From the NCBI GenBank assembly GCA_027043985.1, contig JALUDQ010000167.1, positions 1 to 10,610 on the forward strand: a DNA stretch of 10,610 bases, given 5' to 3'. How positions within the stretch are numbered: the first letter of the stretch is position 1; each line of letters starts with the position of its first letter. The position numbers were made by a program, and so were the translations under genes. Positions 5,576 through 10,610 of this stretch are shown one piece after another. The stretch comes from Desulfurococcales archaeon. Its GTDB lineage: Archaea; Thermoproteota; Thermoprotei_A; Sulfolobales; WANQ01. The notes under the pieces are model-generated. The model was not told the origin of the DNA. It saw only the letters and a list, made by a program, of their open reading frames with translations, and ran no database searches.

Positions 5576-6781
5576 TCATGTCTTCACATGTTTTAAAAGC
5601 TCATTTACTGCGCTCCTTATGTCTTTCAACGTGCTTTCAGTTAACATACCCTTGTATTCAATAATCCTTAATACTTTGAACTTAGTTTTAGATAATATAT
5701 TGCTAATGAATTTACCAGCAACTCCGCCCCAACCATAAGATGATATTATTATTACTGGTTTAGGAGAATTAGCCTTCTTGGCTAACTGGTTTATAACGAA
5801 CTCCATATAGGGGAATACTCCAGCCTCATATGTTGCTGCACCTAATACTATGGCTGATGAATCTATTGCATCGCTTAGTATATCACTAATCTCGCTTCTA
5901 TAATTATCTGTTATCTTATATACTGCTACGTCAACATTGTGTGATTGTAGTAATTCTATAACGAACTGTATCGCTTTTTCAACAAATCCATACATCGAAC
6001 TATATATTACTGTTACTTTATTTTCTACTCCTTCGCCACGCCCCCATTTAATATAATACTCAGCTATCCTCCCTATATCTTTCCAGAGAGCCCCATGAAG
6101 AGGCGCTACTAGCTCTATGTCAAGCCCTAGGCCTAGTATTTTCTGAATGTTTTTCTCAACATGTTGTCTATAGTATCCTATAACGTCTACAAAGTATTTA
6201 CGCATAAAGTTAATGTAATCTCGTGTAAGTTCTTCGCCAAATACTGAAGAGGGTATAGAGAAAGCTCCGAAGACATCACCAGTAAACAATGTCTTAGTAC
6301 TATATAGGTAGCTCATAATAGTCTCTGGCCAGTGAAGCCACGGCGTATAAATAAATTTCAACTTTATATCCTCTATATTTATCTCTTCTAAATCTCGCAC
6401 TGGTCTAAAAGCAATATTCTTTATTCCATAGAATGATTCGATCATGTTCTTAACTAGTGGGTGGCCGAAGACTTTAATGTCGGGGTTCAACTCTACTAGT
6501 GACTTTAATGCACCACTATGATCTGGTTCCATGTGATGAACAATTATAGCATCAATATCTTTAGGCTCAACTAGACTTCTAAGCGTCTCTATGAAAAGTG
6601 AACTAAAACCTATTTTCCACGTATCAAATAGGATACGGGTATTTGGACCAAGATATAGGTAGGCATTATAGGTTATCCCTTCCGGAATATGCCATAGAGC
6701 TTCAAAATACTTTATTTCATCATCATCTAATCTTAAGAGATATAAGTTTTCTGCTACTTCTTTAACTAGTGTTTTCGCCAT
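5576..6781 (-). CDS. Flavodiiron protein (FprA/A-type flavoprotein)
   Basis: A 401-residue cytoplasmic O2 and/or NO reductase made of a metallo-beta-lactamase-like diiron domain (about 1-250) and a flavodoxin domain (about 255-398) holding FMN. All canonical diiron ligands are present: H83-x-E85-x-D87-H88 (HMEPDH), H150, D169 (TGDVFG) and H229 (PLHGALW). The FMN-binding loop is VIYSSMYGFVEKA near 258-270, with a second flavin loop at about AATYEAG and GWGG. There is no C-terminal rubredoxin or flavin reductase domain, so it is the simple class A form, needing an external donor such as rubredoxin. None is in the window. GGGAG about 8 nt before the ATG is the likely Shine-Dalgarno. O2 versus NO preference cannot be read from the sequence. 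Confidence 0.95.
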   Translation of the reverse strand: MAKTLVKEVAENLYLLRLDDDEIKYFEALWHIPEGITYNAYLYLGPNTRILFDTWKIGFSSLFIETLRSLVEPKDIDAIIVHHMEPDHSGALKSLVELNPDIKVFGHPLVKNMIESFYGIKNIAFRPVRDLEEINIEDIKLKFIYTPWLHWPETIMSYLYSTKTLFTGDVFGAFSIPSSVFGEELTRDYINFMRKYFVDVIGYYRQHVEKNIQKILGLGLDIELVAPLHGALWKDIGRIAEYYIKWGRGEGVENKVTVIYSSMYGFVEKAIQFVIELLQSHNVDVAVYKITDNYRSEISDILSDAIDSSAIVLGAATYEAGVFPYMEFVINQLAKKANSPKPVIIISSYGWGGVAGKFISNILSKTKFKVLRIIEYKGMLTESTLKDIRSAVNELLKHVKT

Positions 6782-6838
6782 ATGTTTTCTCCCAAGATAA
6801 TCTATGAGAGAAAGTTGAATTATATAGTTATAGCTGAG

Positions 6839-6847
6839 TTTAAATAA
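6839..6847 (-). promoter_or_regulatory. Putative TATA box of the flavodiiron/ferritin-VIT transcript
   Basis: On the minus strand TTATTTAAA lies 58-66 bases before the flavodiiron ATG, in the 114-bp gap after the peroxiredoxin gene. Transcription would start near 6815. It suggests that flavodiiron and ferritin-VIT can be transcribed separately from the peroxiredoxin gene. Confidence 0.45.
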
Positions 6848-6858
6848 TAATGCTTAGC

Positions 6859-6885
6859 TAAAAATGTATTTTTATAAAAAGAGAG
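6859..6885 (-). terminator. Possible U-rich terminator after the peroxiredoxin gene
   Basis: Just past the peroxiredoxin stop, the minus strand has CTCTCTTTTTAT and, a little further, ACATTTTTAG. Short T-tracts without a hairpin are the usual intrinsic terminators in archaea. The assignment is tentative because the region is AT-rich in general. Confidence 0.3.
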
Positions 6886-6895
6886 TTAAGAATAA

Positions 6896-7600
6896 TTACT
6901 TTGCTGGCTTCGAAGCCCTTTCTAAGAACTTTCTTACTTGTTCTATGTCTTCTTTCGGCACCACTTCTTCGTAGCAGAACCACCAGTCATAGCACTTGTA
7001 TTTCTTCAAGCGTTCTTCAGCCTCAGATATTGTAGCTGCTGGTGGAACTATTACTGCCTCACCTATTATCTCGTTGTTGGGCCAGTTAGCTGGTATAGCT
7101 CTACCATACTTGTCAGATAATTGTAATGCCTTAACAGCTCTCAGGATTTCGTCTATTAGTCTTCCAACGTTTAATGGATAGTACAATATTGTTCTTATGA
7201 TTCCCTTGTCGTCAACTATAAAGACTGCTCTCACTGTGTGTGTAGCTGACTCAGCATGAAGCATGCCTAGTTTACGTGCTACATTTCCTTGCGGGTCACC
7301 TATTACTGGGAACGGTATTTCAACGCCTAGTTTTTCTTTAATCCACTCAATCCACTTAATATGGCTGAACGTACTGTCTACGCTTAAGCCTATTAGCTCT
7401 GTATTTAGTTTCTTAAAGTCCTCGTATCTCTTGGCAAAAGCCACGAACTCTGTTGTACATACTGGAGTAAAGTCTGCTGGATGGCTAAATAGTACGAACC
7501 ATTTGCCCTTGTAGTCGTCTGGTAGTTTCTTAGGACCATGTGTTGTCATTACGGTCATTTCAGGGAATTTTTCACCTATTAAGGGTATTTGACCGGGCAT
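6896..7600 (-). CDS. Peroxiredoxin (archaeal Prx6-like thioredoxin peroxidase)
   Basis: This cytoplasmic protein reduces hydrogen peroxide and organic peroxides with a thiol donor. The 234 residues match the archaeal AhpC/Prx6 group. The peroxidatic C48 lies in the motif [12 protein letters not shown] (41-52); T45 and R124 complete the usual active site. Two further cysteines, C203 and C209 in [11 protein letters not shown], correspond to the C-terminal pair known from the Aeropyrum pernix enzyme, where the resolving cysteine lies in this region of the neighbouring subunit. Such enzymes form rings of five dimers. The start ATG has a GAGGTT Shine-Dalgarno. It would remove the peroxide produced by the superoxide reductase encoded nearby. 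It is the first gene of the leftward prx-flavodiiron-ferritin/VIT series. Confidence 0.96.
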   Translation of the reverse strand: MPGQIPLIGEKFPEMTVMTTHGPKKLPDDYKGKWFVLFSHPADFTPVCTTEFVAFAKRYEDFKKLNTELIGLSVDSTFSHIKWIEWIKEKLGVEIPFPVIGDPQGNVARKLGMLHAESATHTVRAVFIVDDKGIIRTILYYPLNVGRLIDEILRAVKALQLSDKYGRAIPANWPNNEIIGEAVIVPPAATISEAEERLKKYKCYDWWFCYEEVVPKEDIEQVRKFLERASKPAK

Positions 7601-7650
7601 TTTTCTAAAACCTCGTACTCAAATCTTCGAGATATATATGTAAAAAGCTA

Positions 7651-7660
7651 ATATTAAAAA
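7651..7660 (-). promoter_or_regulatory. Putative TATA box of the peroxiredoxin gene
   Basis: TTTTTAATAT preceded by AAAAG on the minus strand lies 51-60 bases upstream of the ATG, implying a start near 7630 and a leader of about 30 nt containing the GAGGTT Shine-Dalgarno. The rest of the stretch from 7661 to the tRNA (7832) holds no gene I can support. Confidence 0.5.
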
Positions 7661-7832
7661 CTTTTCTATCAAGATTATCTAATCTAGTTTAATGGATATT
7701 TCTAAGTATAAAGTTAGAATTCCTAATATAATGACAAATCACGTGAGTATCTTATTTTCCGAATACGATGAATTTAATTAGCTATTAGAAGTGATACATG
7801 TTTCCATAGAAGAAAGGTGGCAAGAAGAGTAG

Positions 7833-7918
<86 letters not shown>

Positions 7919-7953
7919 ACTTAGTCCGGGTTCTTTTTGTTGTTTCCGTGGGA

Positions 7954-7965
7954 TTTAATATTTAA
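7954..7965 (-). promoter_or_regulatory. Putative TATA box of tRNA-Ser
   Basis: TTAAATATTAAA on the minus strand lies 36-47 bases before the mature 5' end of the tRNA, implying a start near 7930-7935 and a short leader to be removed by RNase P. It overlaps the stop codon of the methyltransferase gene (7955-7957). Confidence 0.45.
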
Positions 7966-8551
7966 TGCTTTTCAGTACTTTGTAGCCGGATTTACGTGCT
8001 ACTATTTCAACGTTACCATATGTTTTTTCCATTAGCGATGATATAGTGTTTACTCCTTTTCTTAAGACTATTTCTATTATGCCTTTTTCTACTAGATGGT
8101 TTTTTGCTTCTTCAACTATTTTTTCAACTATTTTTAATCCTGCTGATATGGGGGGATTTGATGCTATTAGATTGAATTTTTTATCTCTTACTGGTTCGTA
8201 TAGGTTTCCTTGGAGGACTATCACTCTATCTTGTACTTTATTTATCTTTGCATTGATTTTCGCTAATTCTATTGCCCGCTTATTAATGTCTATAAGGTAC
8301 ACTTTTAGTGCGGGGTTTATTTTCGCTAAGATTATCCCTATTACGCCGTAACCGCAACCCATATCTAGTGCTGTTCCCTTTTCGGGTATGTCTAGGTTCT
8401 CTATTAGGAGTCTTGTGCCAGGGTCTATTCTTTTGGGTGAAAACACTCCGGGTTCCGTGATTAATTCTATTGGTATTCCTCGTATCACATCTGATATAAC
8501 TGTTCTCCTTCTAGGTGTACTCGGCTTTTTTGAGTAATAGTGGTTTGACAT
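7955..8551 (-). CDS. Class I SAM-dependent methyltransferase, MJ0882/RsmC-like
   Basis: A 198-residue Rossmann-fold methyltransferase. The SAM-binding motif I is ALDMGCGYGVIG (D63-x-G-C-G-x-G), followed by the acidic D88 in LIDINKRAIELAKIN and motif IV SNPPISAG (N132-P-P-I). N-P-P-(I/Y/F) is typical of enzymes that methylate amino groups of bases. The N-terminal HYYSKKPST and the TEPGVFSPKRIDPGT block match Methanocaldococcus MJ0882, a relative of the bacterial 16S rRNA guanine-N2 methyltransferases RsmC/RsmD. The exact RNA target is unknown. Its ATG overlaps the cbf5 stop as TAATG, so the two genes are translationally coupled, which fits a shared role in RNA modification. Confidence 0.92.
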   Translation of the reverse strand: MSNHYYSKKPSTPRRRTVISDVIRGIPIELITEPGVFSPKRIDPGTRLLIENLDIPEKGTALDMGCGYGVIGIILAKINPALKVYLIDINKRAIELAKINAKINKVQDRVIVLQGNLYEPVRDKKFNLIASNPPISAGLKIVEKIVEEAKNHLVEKGIIEIVLRKGVNTISSLMEKTYGNVEIVARKSGYKVLKSIKY

Positions 8552-9617
8552 TATTGTTTTGACCTAGTTTTCCATTTTTTCGGATAAACGCCTGGAGGCA
8601 TTACCACTCTTATTGTCTTAACGGCTATGCCTTTTGATACTTCCCCTATCTCCTTGCTACTCATTAATGCTTTCCCTAATGCTACTAGTTCTCCTTTTAG
8701 AGTCATTAATGCAACCTTGTCTCCCCTCCTTATATTATCGTGCAACATAACTATACCAGGTACTGCTAGATCTGCTCCATGTGCTATCGAGTCTACGGCT
8801 GAGTCACGTATAATGATCTTAGACATATGGCTTACAATATATTCCATTGGAAGAATAGTTTTTCTAAGCAATTTTTCACTCCCACTACTACGCCATTCAT
8901 AAATAGCTTCAGATAGCTGCTGCATAGTGACTAGTGTCTCATCTTCTTTGAAAGGACCAGTACGTGTTCTCCTTAATTCCCTCATGTGTGCTCCTACTCC
9001 CAGAACCTCGCCTACATCATGGCATAGTTTTCTCATATATGTTCCGGCTTCACAGCCTATTCTCAACAATGCGTATTTTCCTGTGTACTCTAACAATTCT
9101 ATATAGTATATCGTTTTTACACGTATGGTCCGCTTTACGCTCGATCTTAATGGCGGTTTCTGATATATTTTGCCAACGAATTCGTTGAGAACTTTTCTTA
9201 ACTTGTCTTCAGACACTTCACTATGGAGCTGCATTACGCATACGTATTCCTTGCCGGAATGCACTATGTTTCCGATAACTTTTGTGGCGTTTTCCAGGGC
9301 TACTGGTAGAACGCCGGTTACCTTGGGGTCTCCCCACCCCACGTGTTTTACACGTGGGGTTCTAGGGTACCCCCATGTCCGGCCTTGTTTAACCCTAGCA
9401 TCCGTTTTATCCAGGCTACTACTTCGTGACTTGTTGGTCCTGGCGGTTTGTCCAGGTTTATTACTCCGTTTCGGATATGTTCTTTTATCTCACGTTTCCA
9501 GGGGAAGCTCCCGTAATTAGGGTTTGTCTCTTCTTCTACTTTTACTATCCAGTTAGCCTTCACATCGCCGTATTCATCTAGTTTCTTGATAAAATCTAAG
9601 CCGTTCTTATACTCCAT
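8551..9617 (-). CDS. cbf5: tRNA/rRNA pseudouridine synthase Cbf5 (dyskerin/TruB family), intron-containing
   Basis: Cbf5 is the catalytic subunit of H/ACA ribonucleoproteins (with Nop10, Gar1 and L7Ae) and also acts on tRNA U55. The reading frame is in two pieces: exon 1 is 9617-9362 and exon 2 is 9329-8551. Joined, they give 1,035 nt, 344 residues and an uninterrupted frame. Exon 1 has [20 protein letters not shown] and ends in GHGGTL. Exon 2 begins with [12 protein letters not shown], so the joined GGTLDPKVTG restores the catalytic Asp (D86). Downstream are the K-E-Y motif (Y114) and the C-terminal PUA domain (about 250-335). Without splicing the product stops after 89 residues. The start ATG has a GGTG Shine-Dalgarno 8 nt upstream. 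Introns at this site are known in crenarchaeal cbf5 genes. Confidence 0.95.
9330..9361 (-). other. Archaeal BHB intron in cbf5 pre-mRNA (32 nt)
   Basis: The RNA folds into a bulge-helix-bulge motif recognised by the archaeal tRNA-splicing endonuclease. The intron hairpin is a perfect 11-bp stem ACCCCACGUGU/ACACGUGGGGU (9360-9350 and 9346-9336) with an AAA loop. Two 3-nt bulges, both AGA (9363-9361 and 9331-9329), flank a 4-bp central helix CCCU/GGGG (9367-9364 and 9335-9332). Cleavage between the second and third bulge bases removes 32 nt and joins CTA-G|AC-CCC, a phase-1 junction. The outer exon helix is irregular (GGGG with CCCC, with UA bulged out), so this may be a relaxed BHB. Junction slippage over the repeated AGA cannot be excluded but would give the same mRNA. 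Confidence 0.92.
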
Positions 9618-9664
9618 TGGAGTTACACCGTATTTGTTTTCTATAGATTATATGGTATTACTTG

Positions 9665-9672
9665 AATATAAA
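9665..9672 (-). promoter_or_regulatory. Putative TATA box of cbf5
   Basis: TTTATATT on the minus strand lies 48-55 bases before the cbf5 ATG, in the 109-bp gap after rpl14e. It implies a start near 9640 and a leader of about 25 nt. Read-through from the rpl14e transcript is also possible. Confidence 0.4.
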
Positions 9673-9726
9673 GTGATTTTCTTGGATTATTCTTAAAAGT
9701 TAAAAGAATCCAACTGTTAGAGTTCT

Positions 9727-10017
9727 CTATATTGGTTTTATCTCGGGTTTTACTGGCTCCTTCATAAATTCTATTAGTCCCGCATTTTTGAGAGCTTCTA
9801 TTACTTCGCTATCTGATGCTCCCTTATTTATTTCTATCTTTTTGTCTAGGGGTTCTATGTGGTTTATATTGGCTCTACGTCTTTTTACTCCACTTATTTC
9901 TTTCGGACCAGTTATTAATACGAAGTTTTCATCAATTATGTCTACTATTACACATTTCCTACCAGCTTCCCTACCAGCTATTTTTACGCATATTCTCCCT
10001 ATTTCGATTGCTGGCAT
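9727..10017 (-). CDS. rpl14e: Large ribosomal subunit protein eL14 (L14e)
   Basis: A 96-residue archaeal eL14 of the 50S subunit. The KOW-type SH3-like fold is visible: [52 protein letters not shown] (about 5-57 as the conserved core), with a variable acidic/lysine C-terminal part. The start is firm, with AGGTGA about 7 nt before the ATG. Position between CMP kinase and cbf5 is the usual crenarchaeal arrangement. Confidence 0.95.
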   Translation of the reverse strand: MPAIEIGRICVKIAGREAGRKCVIVDIIDENFVLITGPKEISGVKRRRANINHIEPLDKKIEINKGASDSEVIEALKNAGLIEFMKEPVKPEIKPI

Positions 10018-10094
10018 AATGGTTCACCTAGGCTTCTATTTAATCAGCCTTGCTTGCTCTAAGAATTCATGCTAGATAAATTTTACTCAGAATA

Positions 10095-10610
10095 CTATTC
10101 CTTACTAGAGGAAAGTATTCTTTTCACGAAGTTCTCAATTAGTTCTATTACATCATCTATACTTAGTCTCGATGTATCTATTACTAGATCAAATATGCTT
10201 AAGTCACGTGTATCTATACCGTAGTATTCATAGAATCTCTTACGTTGGCTGTTCTCCCTATTAACGGTCTCATGTAGTACTTCCTCTATAGGTCTATTCT
10301 CGCGTAGAGCTATGCGTTTTACTCTCTCAAGTAAGGGAGCTTTAACATATATTTTCACATCTGCTATATCCTTTACAACCCATGCGACAAGATGCCCCTC
10401 GACTACAACATTGCCTTTACTTGCTTCTTCTAGTGTTCTCTTATCTATTTCTAGGTCTATTGAAGGATCCTTCTCCGCTATTCTGCTTAGCTCTTCAAGT
10501 GTTAGTCCTCTACTCTTAGCTATCTCACGAAAAATACTTCCAGCAGAAAAATACCGTAAGCCGTATTTTTTAGCTAGAATTTTTGCGTATGTTGTCTTAC
10601 CGCTTCCAGC
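10095..10610 (-). CDS. cmk: Cytidylate (CMP) kinase, N-terminus cut by the window edge
   Basis: This enzyme phosphorylates CMP/dCMP with ATP in pyrimidine nucleotide synthesis. The frame is open from the right edge to the stop at 10095 (171 codons). The visible part starts inside the P-loop, AGSGKTTYAKILAKKYGL, so probably fewer than ten residues are missing. It continues with RYFSAGSIFREIAKSRG (nucleoside-monophosphate-binding part), a segment rich in DPSIDLEID, then VVEGHLVAWVV and the lid-like ERVKRIALRENRP. The archaeal CMP kinase family fits better than adenylate kinase because of the SAGSIFR and EGHLVAW blocks and the gene order next to rpl14e and cbf5. The ATG at 10358 (in VKIYVKAP terms, an internal position) is not the start. 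Confidence 0.93.
   Translation of the reverse strand, partial: AGSGKTTYAKILAKKYGLRYFSAGSIFREIAKSRGLTLEELSRIAEKDPSIDLEIDKRTLEEASKGNVVVEGHLVAWVVKDIADVKIYVKAPLLERVKRIALRENRPIEEVLHETVNRENSQRKRFYEYYGIDTRDLSIFDLVIDTSRLSIDDVIELIENFVKRILSSSKE

Noticed and set aside
7692..7781. 29-residue plus-strand open frame (MDISKYKVRIPN...) between the peroxiredoxin gene and tRNA-Ser
   Set aside because: No Shine-Dalgarno, no recognisable similarity, and the length is expected by chance in AT-rich DNA.
7681..7832. Possible C/D-box small RNA upstream of the peroxiredoxin promoter
   Set aside because: A GATGA-like element is present, but no matching CTGA boxes at proper spacing were found.
8551..9617. cbf5 as a frameshifted pseudogene or two separate genes
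   Set aside because: The break coincides with a full BHB structure, splicing restores the catalytic motif exactly, and both halves are intact and conserved. A random frameshift would not do this.

Overview
The window looks like a low-GC hyperthermophilic crenarchaeote (Thermoproteota), most likely of the Desulfurococcales. The reasons are a ribosomal/RNA-polymerase operon in archaeal order (uS13-uS4-uS11-Rpo3-eL18), eL14 next to CMP kinase and Cbf5, an archaeal-type tRNA-Ser without encoded CCA, GGTG-type Shine-Dalgarno sites, TATA-like promoters, and a cbf5 gene broken by an archaeal bulge-helix-bulge (BHB) intron. The order-level assignment is inference; no genus is claimed.

Layout. (1) Positions 1-2263, minus strand: rps13, rps4, rps11, rpoD (rpo3) and the first codons of rpl18e, tightly packed and transcribed out of the left edge. 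(2) 2264-2393: a divergent promoter region. (3) 2394-7600: a block of six stress or metal genes plus sfsA. On the plus strand lie sfsA, a superoxide reductase, a small CxxC protein resembling the NifU cluster-binding motif, and an Lrp/AsnC regulator. Converging on them from the minus strand are a peroxiredoxin, a flavodiiron protein and a ferritin-like/VIT1 membrane fusion protein. (4) 7833-7918: tRNA-Ser(UGA), preceded in transcription order by an MJ0882/RsmC-like methyltransferase and by cbf5. (5) 9727-10610: rpl14e and the C-terminal part of CMP kinase.

How the genes fit together. The right and left flanks are translation and RNA-processing genes that are commonly neighbours in crenarchaea. 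The middle block separates them and reads as an oxygen and iron defence module: superoxide reduction to peroxide (SOR), peroxide reduction (peroxiredoxin), O2 or NO reduction (flavodiiron protein) and iron or manganese handling (ferritin-VIT protein), with a possible local regulator (Lrp) and an uncharacterised CxxC protein. No rubredoxin, the usual electron donor for SOR and flavodiiron proteins, is in the window.

The most notable features are the 32-nt cbf5 intron, which interrupts the codon of the catalytic aspartate; an SOR that has Ser where the catalytic Lys normally lies; and the CxxC gene placed between SOR and the Lrp regulator. I found no CRISPR array, insertion sequence, integrase or rRNA.
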